The notes under the pieces were generated by a model. It saw only the letters and a list, made by a program, of their open reading frames with translations. It had not been told where the DNA came from and ran no database searches. Of a DNA stretch of 64,000 bases, positions 1-10,813 are shown one piece after another. Positions within the stretch are counted from its first letter, which is position 1. Each line of letters opens with the position of its first letter. Location of the stretch: the NCBI GenBank assembly GCA_963971575.1, contig OZ020611.1, positions 239,158,654-239,222,653 on the forward strand. The letters run 5' to 3'. The stretch comes from Liopterus haemorrhoidalis (Eukaryota; Arthropoda; Insecta; Coleoptera; Dytiscidae). A program made the translations under genes and the position numbers.

Positions 1-61
1 ATATTTATGCAAAAGAGTTGATAGTTTTTTGTATTTGACATATGATATATCTATATAAAAA

Positions 62-972
62 TTGATGTGAAGTGTGAATATTCACACATTTCAGGGTTTC
101 GCAGGTATATAATAAGTGAAGGCGGTATGCTGAGTGTGTAGGACAAATTTTACTTTGTAGTAATCACGGCAAAATGAACGATATTTTTAAAATAATTTAT
201 CGTCTGTTAATCATATAATAAGACTGGTTATTAAATTTACGCTCATAAAAATTAAATACAACATTTGTCAAAATATAATTAGAATTTTGACAAAATAATT
301 TCAACATAATAAAAATGCAAAAAAAAAAAACAGAAAAAATAAAATTCACTCCGTACTCGAACTCGAAACCCTTCGTTTTCCAGCCAGTTTAAGAGTGCTC
401 TAACGCATGTAGCCATCGCACGCCATGCATGGAGTGTCTTACATTGGTATAACTTTTGTACTTTGTGAACCAAAAACCACAAAAAATGCGTTTTTTCCAA
501 AAACATAATCTGATCAAAAATTCCTGTTGTACTATTTCGGTTTACACCAATATACATTACTTAGAATTTTTTTAGATTTTTAGTTTAAACCATCTGGGCT
601 ACAGGGTGTGGGACACAATTTTTTTTGCACATTTTTGGCAAAAATCGCATCAAAATAATTTATTTTGCAAAAATAAAAATTTGATCGTTAATCCGCGTAC
701 TAAGGGCTTTCATTTGATACCCTGCTCAGAATTTAAAAAAAATATTTTTGTTTTCGATGAGCACATATTTGTTTATATGTTTAGGGGGGTATGTTTTTTT
801 AGATGTTTCAGTATTTTTCCTATGTGCGGGTCAAAGAGTTGTATAAGCATGCCAAATTTCAACTCTCTAGGTTTAGCCGTTTGGCTACAATTTTTACCGA
901 ACAGACAGACAGACAGACAGACAGACGACAAAATGACGGTATAAGGGTTTTTTTGTCATACCTACAAAACCC
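62..972 (-). repeat. Family A Helentron/DINE-like element, copy 1
   Basis: Non-autonomous element. One end (at 62) begins TTGATGTGAAG, followed by a hairpin (GTGAATATTCAC) and the subterminal repeat AGGGTTTCGCAGGTAT. The other end closes with ATACCTACAAAACCC, which is the inverted form. An (ACAG)n run lies at 900-925. TAAAAA stands at both junctions (56-61 and 973-978). Subterminal inverted repeats, a GTCT/ACAG microsatellite, a terminal hairpin and A/T-tract insertion are the known marks of Helentron-associated elements (DINE-1, mini-me). Strand is given for the GTCT orientation. A tRNA-like module lies at about 349-425. The 5' third (to about 235) is a variant shared only with the copy at 19007-19912. 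Confidence 0.75.
349..425 (-). other. tRNA-like module in family A copy 1
   Basis: On the minus strand a B-box-like GGTTTCGAGTTCGAGT follows an A-box-like stretch with TTAGAGCACTC at tRNA-like spacing. It is not a folded, intact tRNA. It sits in the slot between the poly-A/GCAAAAA segment and the segment preceding AAAATGCG, as in the other family A copies. Confidence 0.5.
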
Positions 973-1064
973 TAAAAATGTAATACGACTGTTTATTCCT
1001 GGTATTTAATTGCTCAGTATTTAAATAAGTTTTTACTTGATACATACTGTGCTTTGCTCAGCAG

Positions 1065-1214
1065 CAGAGCCGTAGTAACGGGTTGGCTTCGGGGCACTTG
1101 CCAGGGGCGCGAGGTTTGATGAGAGGCGCCATTGTGTATATTTTATAATTAAAAGTGGAGGTGAGGACGTTTTTTGCCCATCATTTGGATTTGGGGAAGT
1201 TAAGCACCATTTTA
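1065..1214 (+). mobile_element. hAT MITE family E, truncated
   Basis: Starts CAGAGCCGTAGTAACG like the complete copy at 24111-24368 and holds the GGGGCACTTGCCAGGG and GGTGAGGACG motifs of that family. It is cut short where family A copy 2 begins at 1215. Confidence 0.65.
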
Positions 1215-2250
1215 GGGTTTTGTAGGTATGACCAAAAAACCCTTATACCGTCATTTTGTCGTCTGTCTGTCTGTCTGTCTGTCTGTTCGGTAAAAATTGT
1301 AGCCAAACGCCTAAACCTAGAGAGTTGAAATTTGGCATGCTTAAACAACTCTTTGACCCGCCCATAGGAAAATACTAAAACATCTAAAAAACATATCCCC
1401 CTAAAAATATAAACAAATATGTGCTCATAGATTTTTTTTTTTTTAAGTTCTGAGTAGGGTATAAAATGAAAGCCATATTATTATATTGAAAGAATATATT
1501 ATTTTTGCAAAATAAATTATTTTGATGCGATTTTTGCCAAAATTGCGCAAAAAAAAATGTCCCACACCCTGTAGCCCAGATGGTTGAAACTAAAAATCTG
1601 AAAAAATTCTAAGTTATATACATTGGTGTGAACTGGAATAGTGCAACAGGAATTTTTGATCAGATTATGTTTTCGGAAAATAACACATTTTTTTGTGTTT
1701 TTTGGTTGACGACGTACAAGTTATAGTTATGTAACACACTATACTAGAAGGCGTACCCTGGTCTAATGGCTAGCTTGCTCGTTTGCTACGCAGCAAACTA
1801 GGGTTCGGTCCTGGGCAGAGGAGACAATTTTATTTTTTGTTTTTTTTTTTCATTTTTATTTTGTTTAAATTATTTTGTCAAAATTCTAGTTATATTGTCA
1901 CAGTTATGGTATAATTGTGTTCTAATGTCTCAATTCCTTGAGCGGCCTTTAGGCTGTGTAGGTCAAGGTTGCTGATTTACGATTTTGGGAATTATAGAAT
2001 GTGCAGAGTGTTTAATAAACTTTGTAATAACCAGTTGGAATTGTTGGAATTATATTTTCATTCTGTGTCATGTATACGAAACCATAAGAAGCGTATGACT
2101 TAAAACAACCAATGGAAGCCATAGGCGTAACTTTCAAAATCTTAATGAACCTTGCTATATAAAAAAAAAAATACTGCACATATTTAGAAACCTAAATATT
2201 AGGTATTCGAATAAAAATTAAGAAAAAAATATTTTAACATAAAATTTGTT
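1215..2250 (+). repeat. Family A Helentron/DINE-like element, copy 2
   Basis: Opens TTTTAGGGTTTTGTAGGTATG with (GTCT)n at about 1261-1287, then runs through the conserved core. The far end is lost at about 2250, before the terminal hairpin, so the copy is truncated. Its tRNA-like module (1753-1830) differs from that of other copies. Confidence 0.7.
1753..1830 (+). other. tRNA-like module in family A copy 2
   Basis: A-box-like TGGTCTAATGGCTAGC is followed by B-box-like AGGGTTCGGTCCTGGGC. The module is unrelated in sequence to the one in copy 1 although the flanks are homologous. No full cloverleaf is evident. Confidence 0.5.
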
Positions 2251-2410
2251 TTTAAAGCACTTCAAAATACAATTTTTTTATTTATTCTAATTCCCACCAA
2301 AATGTACTTAATCAAACCATAAAAATATTTTTTTTCAAACACGCAATTTAATTTATGCCAATTTGTAAAATAATTATTTTTCATTTTAAACAACAGAAGA
2401 CTCTAGCTCT

Positions 2411-2745
2411 TATAGTTATGGCCCCAATTTTGAACGGCTCGAATTGTCCATCGCCCCACTTGTTAATGGCCACAGTTGTGCAAAGCCCCAATTGTGTACG
2501 GCCCGAATTGTCCATCGCCCCAGTTGTTAATGGCCCCAGTTGTGAAAAGCCCCAATTGTGAACGGCCCGAATTGTCTTACGGCCCGAATTGTCCATCGCC
2601 CCAGTTGTTAATGGCGCCAGTTGTCAAAAGCCCCAATTGTGTACGGCCCGAATTGTCCATCGCCCCAGTTGTTAATGGCCCTAGTTGTGAAAAGCCCCAA
2701 TTGTGAACGGCCCGAATTGTCTTACGGCCCCAGTTATCATGGCAC
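2411..2745 (+). repeat. Minisatellite with 16-bp units in a ~64-bp higher-order period
   Basis: A run of about 20 units of the type CCCCAGTTGTnnnnGG and CCCGAATTGTCCATCG. Four unit types follow each other in a fixed order and repeat about every 64 bp, with one extra CCCGAATTGT unit near 2570-2590. Open frames on both strands here are products of the repeat. Confidence 0.85.
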
Positions 2746-3240
2746 CTCCATGAGATGTTTCCACGAGCCGCCACTGTTGACAAAACTCAAAAAATAATTT
2801 TATTTAAACATTGTCTTTTCTTTTTCCAAACTCATATCTCGTATCTATAATAAATTATAAGTTTTATAATTTTTTGGACAAATGTTGATAATTATTTAGC
2901 ACTTTATTTTGGATTTTATCTGTAACGTTATATATAATACATAATTGATATTTTTTGGAGTTTTTGTTAATAATAGACAATGATGACCTTAGTCAATACT
3001 AAACGATGACTCACTGAAATAGTATTTTAATGAATATAAATAAAACTAAAAACATAAAACTGTATAAATATTACGGTAATTTATTATTATTTGTTTAATA
3101 ATTGATTTTATCACAATTTTAATTAACAATATATTTTATAACTGCCTATAATTTATAAAATCAATATAAAATAATTAATAAAATAATATTAAACCTTAAT
3201 AATAAGTAATAAGACTGATTTAGTGGTAGATATTATAGGG
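2746..3240. other. AT-rich stretch without a recognisable feature
   Basis: No coding signature and no clear repeat boundary. The last 20 bases contain the target sequence of the hAT element that follows. Confidence 0.5.
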
Positions 3241-3552
3241 CAGTGTTTCTCAAGAGGTGGTCCGCGGACCACCAGTGGTCCCCAGAAAAATTTTAGTGGT
3301 CCGCAAAATTTTTAATGTGTTTTTTGCAGTTTTTTTTTAAATTTTTATGCACATTTTTTATATAAATAATTTATATTTTGTTTATTTTCTGTAAACTTTC
3401 TGTGATTTTCTACAAATAAAATAAATGTATTTAGTAGCATAAAATATATTTGTTTTCTTGCAAAAAATTAGCCAATAATTATTATTTGTGGTCCGCGTTA
3501 GAAAATTATGTATTTTACTGGTCTGCGGTGCGTTTTTGGTTGAGAAACACTG
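3241..3552. mobile_element. hAT MITE with CAGTGTTTCTCAA ends
   Basis: Ends are CAGTGTTTCTCAAGAGGTGG and, inverted, CAGTGTTTCTCAACCAAAAA. The 8-bp TSD TTATAGGG occurs at 3233-3240 and 3553-3560. GGTCCGCGG-type motifs lie near both ends. A second copy is at 48117-48401. Non-autonomous, 312 bp. Confidence 0.85.
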
Positions 3553-3970
3553 TTATAGGGAACTACAATATCTACCACTAATAGACCGGGGTCTCCGATA
3601 TCATACAGCATGCCTTTTGGAGGAGAGAATATTTACCCTGTGACAACAAAAAAGGGATGGTACTGAACCCCTGCACGCTTTCCGGTAATAGGCAAAATTG
3701 CATTTCCACTTGCACAAAATTTTGTGTCTTTCTCTGATTTAATAATGCTTGACCTTTTTTATCAAAAGAAAGTTAAAACAAATTTAAAGTCTTAAAAATT
3801 GTAGGCATGCGATTCGCAAAGTCCCAAAGGGCTCAAACGGTCACGTGATCTTGTAATAAAAAAAATATGATATTTTCCGCGTTTTCATGCAGCATACCGA
3901 TGAAAATAATTGAAGTTTGTGTCATAAAGCTCCTATAAAAAAATTGGCATGCATTCCTGATTATTTATAA

Positions 3971-4233
3971 CAGCGGAGGGCAAACTTTTTGGACCGTGGG
4001 CCACATTGACCTTATAACAGGATGGCGAGGAGCGGACAAAATATTATGATGCCCTCTCCATGTGAAAGTGAAGAGCAAAAACAACGGTCTCACGTCTATT
4101 ATTAAAGTGGAGAGAAAAAAAAAAACATGATATTGCCTCCATCTTCAAATATGCTCACTTTAAAAAGCAATTGTTTGCGGATATTGGCGGGCCGCATAAA
4201 TTGGTTACAAGAGCCACCGTTTGCCCACCGCTG
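3971..4233. mobile_element. hAT MITE with CAGCGGNGGGCAAAC ends
   Basis: TIRs CAGCGGAGGGCAAAC and CAGCGGTGGGCAAACGG. The perfect 8-bp TSD ATTTATAA is at 3963-3970 and 4234-4241. No coding capacity. Similar ends occur in the MITE at 13599-13909. Confidence 0.88.
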
Positions 4234-4333
4234 ATTTATAATAAAATAATTTTCGATTTATTCCTATTAGATTTTAGATTTATAATTATTATTACTATTT
4301 ATAAAAGTGGGACATCAGGCTCGTATAATAATA

Positions 4334-4885
4334 AAAAAAAAACATGAAAAAACTAAATGCAACTTTTACCAAAATATGACTAGAAGTTTGACAAAATAAT
4401 TTAAACAATATAAAAATGCAAAAAATACGCACTACGCTATGGGCGCTTACTTAGTTACTGTGTTACATAGCGAATTAAATATTTAACATATTTTAGTTAA
4501 AACCACAAAAAATGTGTTATTTTCCAAAAAAATAATTCGATCAAAAATTCCTGTTGTACTATTTCGGTTCACACCAATGTACATTACTTAGAATTTTTTA
4601 GAAATATTTCAGATTTTTAGTTTAAACCATCTGGGCTACAGGGTGTGGGACAATTTCTTTTTTGCACAATTTTGGCTAAATACGCGTCAAAATAATTTAT
4701 TTTGCAAAAATAAAATTTTGATCGTTAATCCACCTACTAAGGGCTTTCATTTGATACCCTACTCAGAATTTAAAAAATATATATATTTTTTTTCGATGAG
4801 CACATGCCGACCGACACACAGACAGACAGACAGACAGACGACAATATCACGGTATAAAGGTTTTTTGGTCATGCCTACAAAACCC
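4334..4885 (-). repeat. Family A element, truncated and internally deleted
   Basis: Holds the conserved core and the closing CTACAAAACCC followed by TAAAAA, but lacks the terminal hairpin end and the segment between the CACAT block and the (ACAG)n run at 4817-4840. The tRNA-like slot is reduced to a short stub around 4425-4455. Confidence 0.65.
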
Positions 4886-4894
4886 TAAAAATTA

Positions 4895-5045
4895 TTGTTT
4901 ATTATTATATTTTTGCTTTAGCAACTTTGGCTATTAACCAGGATAGTTCTTATTTAGTAAATCGATGATTTTTAACTATAGAGAACACATTTTTAACTAA
5001 AAAATAAAAGTTTATCTTTAGCGGGGATCGTTCCCAGACCCGTCA
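4895..5045. repeat. Decayed SINE-like fragment
   Basis: TTTGCTTTAGCAACTTTGGC followed by ATTAACCAGGATAG, and later GGGGATCGTTCCCAGACCCG, parallel the tail and B-box regions of the SINE at 60865-61020. Heavily diverged. Confidence 0.4.
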
Positions 5046-5217
5046 CGTGGAAAGCATTGTTCGAATATGACATCTATATCTATGTTTTGGGTTGCAACCC
5101 CCCCCCCCCCTAGAATAATTTCTGCGGGCGCCTATGTTCTCAGTGGAAAATATTGTGAAATTACTTACATATATTTATACCTATACATATATTTCAGTTT
5201 TGAGCAATATGTCCAGG

Positions 5218-5315
5218 AATTGTCTTAGAAAAAGTTGGCAACCCTACTTATGATTGATGTTATAAGGGCTTTTTGGTGGTCATACCTACAAAACCCTAAA
5301 AATTTAAATACTATA
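5218..5315 (-). repeat. Family C (diverged family A) terminal fragment
   Basis: Ends GGTGGTCATACCTACAAAAC followed by CCTAAAAA, the diagnostic terminus shared by families A and C. The same family resumes at about 5694-5870, so the element at 5326-5693 probably inserted into it. Confidence 0.5.
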
Positions 5316-5325
5316 ATCCCAGCAA

Positions 5326-5693
5326 ACATTCAACTAACGGCCGAATGCTGGCAAACTGCTTTTATGCTGGTAAAGTACTGGCACCAAAAGTAAGTGCAAC
5401 GCCAGTATTAATAATGTACTTCACATTTGTATTTCGCATTCCGCCTATACGAAGTACTTTACCAGCATTTTATAAGCACCCTTCTTCACTCATACTTTTT
5501 ACTTAAAACCATCAGAAATAAATCTTGCAACTAATGCGATTATTTTGCACTTTACCGTTGCTGGGCTGGCAACTGATACATCAATGGGCCAGTAACGGCC
5601 ACGGGGACACCGGGGTACTGGCCCATTACTTTCAATGCCGGGGAGTATGTGCTTTACCAGTAACTGGCCCGTATAAAAATGTTTGCTGGGAAT
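5326..5693. mobile_element. TIR MITE (TCCCAGCAAACATT ends)
   Basis: TCCCAGCAAACATT at the left and its inverse AATGTTTGCTGGGA at the right, with inner partial inverted similarity (ACTGGC/GCCAGT motifs). It is set inside a family C repeat. The open frame at 5525-5713 is a by-product. Superfamily unassigned. Confidence 0.65.
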
Positions 5694-6095
5694 GTTTCGA
5701 AAAAATAATTTGATCTAAAATTCCTCTTGAATTGGTACCGTTCTGAATTACATAACATTTTTTAAATTTTTAGTTCAGTCCCTTTGAGTTACTGAGTGTT
5801 ACTTTTAGTACATTTTTTATAAAAATCGCGTAATAAAAGGTCTTTGACAAAGATCTTTGAAATAAATGATCTTATATCCAGTGGCGGCTGAGACAGGGAG
5901 GCGCTGGGACAGTGACCTCCTAAAAATTTTTAGTAAAAAAGCTAAATTTAATACTTTATTTATACTTCTTTAAAATTGCATTAAAGTAGCTAAATATATC
6001 TGCATATTTTTATTTTTATTATTTCTTATTCAAAGATTTTTCATATAAATGTTAGATTTAAAAAATTTAAATCAAGACAACTCTTCCGAGCGTTG

Positions 6096-6119
6096 TTGGA
6101 CACTCCACGGAGTGTCCAA
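6096..6119. other. Perfect hairpin, 11-bp stem
   Basis: TTGGACACTCC, a 2-nt spacer, then GGAGTGTCCAA. Lies in the left part of the hAT element. Confidence 0.8.
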
Positions 6120-6305
6120 AGATACAGCGTTGCCACATGCAATATCTAATGTTCTTATCTACATATGTAGCAAAAATTTCCTAGTAATGGCAACAGCGGC
6201 GAAGGTTAGTGTTGCATGTATTAGTGAATTACGGCCGGTGTCCCGTAGCTTAGTTCGGTCGTTGTGATTTGTGACAAGTACTTAAACGTAAAAATGAATC
6301 GAATG

Positions 6306-6360
6306 AAGCACGTTAGTTTTATTAAAATATACTGTATATTTTAATACAACTAACGTGCTT
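6306..6360. other. Near-perfect 55-nt hairpin
   Basis: Two 27-nt arms (6306-6332 and 6334-6360) with a single mismatch and one central base. Arms begin and end AAGCACGTTAG/CTAACGTGCTT. May be a collapsed inverted-repeat element or a cruciform-prone palindrome. Confidence 0.85.
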
Positions 6361-6389
6361 AACTATGAAACAAAATTATTAATAAAAAA

Positions 6390-7019
6390 TCAGCTGTGGC
6401 CACCACAGGACCGACCGCCATTATAAAGTACTTGTATAAAATATATTCTAGCAGCAGAGTAGAAATAACTGGGCCTAATATTTTCTAACAGAGATATTAT
6501 TTATCATGACCATGGAAACGTTACATATAAGTATGAAAATTTGAGACTGAAAAAATTTTACAAAAATTTACGACAAATTTTTCGAAATTTTTCGTTTCAT
6601 CAAAAAACATCTCAAATAAAAGTTATTAGTTATTGCATTTATAGCAACTTTTGTTAAATACATTTTTTCGAAATATTTTTCTGTTGCTAAATATTCGCAA
6701 AAATCTTAAAATCGACACGAGTAAACTCCCATTTTTAGTCAACCGATTTTTACCAAAAGTTGATCAACTCGTGCCATTGATGGCAGAAGTTTAAATATGA
6801 AGTTTCATAAAAATCCTTTTAGCCAAATTTGCTCTACACGTGTACACAGACAGACAAGCGGACGGACGGACAGATGGACAGACGGACGGACAGACAGACC
6901 GACAGACATCGTGCTAAAAATAGTCAAAACGTTATGTAGGGACCTCAATTCGTGGAGATCCATCGAAATCTCGAAATCGGTATGATCAAAATACCTCCCT
7001 TATATATGTTGGCGGTCGG
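6390..7019 (-). repeat. Family B Helentron/DINE-like element, copy 1
   Basis: Begins TCAGCTGTGGCCACCACAGG with a built-in hairpin, then ACCGACCGCC, the inverse of its closing GGCGGTCGG. A (GACA)n-type run lies at about 6845-6906. A-tracts (TAAAAA) stand at both junctions. The layout matches family A although the sequences are unrelated. Confidence 0.75.
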
Positions 7020-7025
7020 TAAAAA

Positions 7026-7400
7026 TATGGGTCCTCATCGGCCAAAATTGAATATTTCCCAACAGGATAAAAATGGAAATAGAACATTTAATAGAAAGTT
7101 TAGTGAAAAACAATATTTAAATACAAGTTGGTTGTGTGGATGTGATAAATAAAATGTTTTTTTTTTGTTTCCTGTGTTTGATTTGTTCATCAGACGCATA
7201 TGAAATAAAGACAGTAAATAGTGTTTAAGATATTAAACATTGCAAAGATAAAGTTCTTAAACATAATGTGTCTCATAAACATATGCATTATTCGGTCAAA
7301 TTTGCCATGCTGGGATCGGTAAATATACGATTTCAACTTGATACTGTGATACGTATAAACTTTCAATTAAAGAACATAACTAAAAGGTTAAATCTAATAT
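7026..7400 (+). pseudogene. hAT transposase relic (TTF-type N-terminal zinc finger region)
   Basis: Translation of 7040-7150 gives GNRTFNRKFSEKQYLNTSWL then CGCDK. This resembles the start of TTF/ZMYM-type hAT transposases, where a conserved F...W..WL.GC..C segment precedes zinc ligands. After an in-frame stop, later pieces read like H..SVKFAMLGS...LD. The rest of the gene, including the RNase H-like domain, is missing. The host element's 8-bp TSD supports hAT identity. Assignment is by motif recognition; a profile search with TTF and Dimer_Tnp_hAT would settle it. Confidence 0.5.
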
Positions 7401-7497
7401 TTAAATACATGTGAATATCTGTAGGTATCTGCTTAATTAATAACCAAATATGTTATGTTTCTGACTACAAAGCATTGTCTTAATAATATTGCAATTT

Positions 7498-7521
7498 TAA
7501 TAATAATAATAATAATAATAA
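7498..7521 (+). repeat. (AAT)n microsatellite
   Basis: Eight AAT units, located inside the hAT element. Confidence 0.9.
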
Positions 7522-7721
7522 TAGAAGTAATAACTACAAAAATGATAATAATATTGATCATAAATCTTAAGAAAAGTGCCAGATTTGTCAGTTTTTCTAG
7601 TTGCAGAACATATTTTCAGGTATATTTTATTTATTTACTTTTTTCTCGTATAACTATATTTTAATAGATATATATGGGAAAAAAGTGTCCCCCCAAATAT
7701 TTTACTCACCAGCCGCTACTG

Positions 7722-9209
7722 CTTATATCAAATATTTTTTAATAAAGGATCTTGTATAATAAAGTAACTGTATGACATTACAAATACATGTGGTAGGTTT
7801 TCTCAGCGAAATTGTTGAATTTGGATGTTATAGGTATATTTGTCTGTCTTTCTGTCTGTCCGTCCGACTGTCTATCTGGCCGTATGTTCGACTGTCTGTC
7901 CGACTGTCTCTCCGACCATCTGTTCGACCAACTGTCTGTACGACTGTCTGTCCGACTGTTTGTACGACTGTCTGTCAATTGTAAAAAGATTCATTTTTCT
8001 TAGGGGGGCATTGCCCATTTGGGTTTACAATAAAACCGTCCTTGGTTCAACTACATATTTTGTCATTATTTCAATTATTTGCCGCATATTTTTTCTGCCG
8101 TACTTAAAATCTAATTTGACATTAATAATCTTTATTTTTCGGACCGCAAATTGGAACTCCGAGTAATTTTTTGCTAATCTACACATGATAGTTTACCTCC
8201 ATAACTTGTTCAATCATATTACACAAAAATAAATAAAAACCCGGGTGCCAGGTAAAATATATTTAAAATTATATAGCCAATATTTACAATTACCAAACAT
8301 TTGATATTAAAAATAAACATTAGTCCAGACAATTTTTTATCAGAGAAATTCAACAAAAAGTGTTTCTTTTGTTATGTTGTCATTCCCAATCAATAAAGTG
8401 TAAATAAAAGATCTAAGTGCTTGTCTTAGTGTAAAACGGTGGTGGTGTTTGTTCAGTTTAAACTGGAGGAAACCCGTCAAGTTCAGGCTGAAGCGAGTAG
8501 AAAGTGCTTGATCTACGCCCACGCAATGCATGTCGGGAATTAATTTTATATGGGAAAGTATGACAGGATGATAGGCCTATTTTTAGGATTTTGCTTATAT
8601 CATTTTAATATTTTATAAAAGGAACAGTTCATTTTATTCATGAGAGTTTTAATCTGTTACTTTCAGATACAGCAGTCTTGATTAATTAGATTAGAAAATC
8701 ATGTGTAAGCTAAAAGGCTCAAATCGTCATTACCTCAGTTATTAAAAATTGATGTGAACACATTTCAGGGTTTTGTAGGTATTTAATAAGAAGATATGTA
8801 AGAAGCCAATAGAATATTGGAAGAACAAAAAGATTTGTTTTCTTACTTTAAACAATTTTTGATGTATATCTATTTTTCTGCCAATAATAATGATGATATT
8901 ATAAGTTTTTTAATTATCAGTTTCAATTCCGAAACACCCCCCTAGATTAAATTTTTTGAGATGCCTTATAGCCTATGTTCTAATCCTGGTTTTACTACAT
9001 CCCCATACTAAATTACGTAAAAATATGTCCAGCCGTTTTTGGAAAACGGAAAAAGCCGTTTGCATCTGGGACAGATACAAACAAAAGTTGATTTTTTTGC
9101 GGATATCGTCTTAAAATCATCTAAAACGTACACCAAATATCTAATAAAAAGTCCCAAAAAAAAGAGAAGCAGTTATTCTGAAACGTGTATCTAATATAAA
9201 GTAAAAAAA
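7722..9209. other. Mostly featureless AT-rich stretch with a degenerate GTCY tract
   Basis: 7840-7978 is a degenerate (GTCT/GTCC/GACT)n tract; open frames across it are by-products. A solo terminal piece of family A sits at about 8746-8791 (AAAAATTGATGTGAAC, then CAGGGTTTTGTAGGTATT). Nothing else is recognised. Confidence 0.5.
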
Positions 9210-10081
9210 TTGATATGAAGTGTGAATTTTCACACATTTCAGGGTTTTGCAGGTATTTAGTAAGTGAATGATGATTATTTGGGATGCCAAAACAAATTTT
9301 AGATTAAAATATTTTTTTTGTTAATTTTAATTCGGACGCCTAATACCATTATTTAGGTTTCTAAATATGTGCAGTATTTTTTTTTTTTTTATATAACAAG
9401 GTTCATTAAGAATTTTAAAAATTGAAACAGAATTAAATTATAATTTATACAATTTCCACTGGTTATTAAATTTACGCTTTTAAAAATTAAATGCAACATT
9501 TGCCAAAATATAACTAGAATTTTGAAAAAATAATTTAAACAATATAAAAATTCAAAAAAAAAAACAAAAAATAATATTGTCTCTTCTCGCAGGGTTCGAT
9601 TCCTGACGGATCGAGTTGGTTGGGTGAAAAGCCAGCGTCATAACCACTAGACCAGCATATACCTTCCAGTGTAGCGTGTTACAAAGCTATAACTTGTGTA
9701 CATTATTAGCCAAAAAAACAAAAAATGCGTTTTTTTCCAAAAACATAATCTGATCAAAAATGCCTGTTGTACCATTCCGGTTCACACCAATGTACATTAC
9801 TTAGAATTTTTTCAGATTTTTAGTTTAAACCATCTGGGCTACAGGGTGTGGGACAAATTTTTTTTTGCACAATTTTGGCAAAAATCGCTTAAAAATAATT
9901 TATTTTGCAAAAATAAAAATTTGATCGTTAATCCACGTACGGCTTTCATGTGACACCCTACTCAGAATTTAAAAAAACATTTTTTTTTTAGATGTGCACA
10001 TATTTGTTTATATTTTTAGGGGGATATGTTTTTTAGTTGTTTCAGTATTTTTCCTATGTGCGGGTCAAAGAATTGTATAAG
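9210..10081 (-). repeat. Family A element, copy 4, missing its ACAG end
   Basis: Starts TTGATATGAAG with the hairpin and CAGGGTTTTGCAGGTATT. It runs through the core and stops after the GGGTCAAAGAATTGTATAAG segment, before the (ACAG)n and closing repeat. The tRNA-like slot is at about 9585-9665. Confidence 0.7.
9585..9665. other. Rearranged tRNA-like module in family A copy 4
   Basis: GGGTTCGATTCC (B-box-like) reads on the plus strand, while TGGTCTAGTGGTTATGAC (A-box-like) reads on the minus strand. The two boxes therefore face each other rather than standing in tRNA order. Confidence 0.45.
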
Positions 10082-10440
10082 TAACAATAAATTTAAAAAA
10101 ATATATATTTTTTTTTATCAACGATACAAAAAAAATTTACATTTTTCGAAAAAAACTTAACTGATCAAAAATTCATGTTGAACTATTCCGGTTCCCATCA
10201 ATGTTCATTACGGAGATTTTTTTCAGTTTTTTAAATCAGCCCCTCTGGATGATAGGATGGGGGACAAAATTTTTTCCACACCTTTTTAGCGAAAATCCTA
10301 TAAAATAATTGATTTGTCAAAAATAAAAATGTACATTTTGATCTGCGGATGAGGTTTAATTTGATACGCCACTCAAAATTTAAAAAAAATATTTATATTT
10401 TTATTAAATACATATTTGTTTATATTTATCTCGAGTGTTT
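10082..10440 (-). repeat. Family C repeat fragment
   Basis: Diverged relative of family A: CTGATCAAAAATTCATGTTG, ACTATTCCGGTTCCCATCAA and the GATACGCCACTC segment stand in the same order as in family A. Both ends are missing. Confidence 0.5.
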
Positions 10441-10813
10441 TTTTAACTTAAATTATTTCCTCTGTCTTGTTAAACCTTGTATATGTTAATAATATAGACA
10501 CTGCTACCACCTAATAATTACTACGCTATGTTCAACTTTTTGTTGTTTTGGTAACTAACTCGTAACGTTGGGTACTATAAATATGAATTGAATATAAAAC
10601 AGTCTATTTTGTTCCCTAGAGATTAATCTATTACTTTAATCCTGCAAAAGAGGACATAAAAGTTAATTTTAATCCTGTTTGTTGAAATTAAACTTTTATT
10701 CTGACATTATTGAATGTCCTGTATAGGATAATATAATTGTTGCACCTAACTTTTAATTAATTATATATATTTATATAAATTGCACCTAACTTTATTTTAA
10801 TTTTTTGTTGCAG

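Larger units (their letters stand above)
5879..7721 (+). mobile_element. hAT element with decayed transposase, interrupted by a family B copy
   Basis: TIRs CAGTGGCGGCTG and CAGTAGCGGCTG. The perfect 8-bp TSD CTTATATC is at 5871-5878 and 7722-7729. The inside holds a family B element (6390-7019), two strong hairpins near the left end, and a transposase relic at about 7026-7400. Length 1843 bp including the insertion. Confidence 0.85.

Noticed and set aside
606..1009. Frames with GFHLIPYSEFKK and HAKFQLSRF text recurring in every family A copy
   Set aside because: The core of family A is conserved at DNA level and the frames are broken differently in each copy; no known protein. Treated as repeat, not gene.
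2355..2783. Plus- and minus-strand frames with NCPSPQLLMAPVV-type repeats
   Set aside because: Open in both directions because the 16-bp minisatellite lacks stops; no gene signal.
5326..5693. Short host gene in the GC-richer centre (5525-5713)
   Set aside because: It lies within a MITE defined by TCCCAGCAAACATT inverted ends and shows internal inverted similarity.
7772..8166. Frames full of Cys/Leu/Ser/Val (CLSVCLSVR-type) at 7772-8166, 30972-31283, 56505-56980 and 63424-63624
   Set aside because: Translations of GTCT/GTCC microsatellites in families B/C and degenerate tracts.
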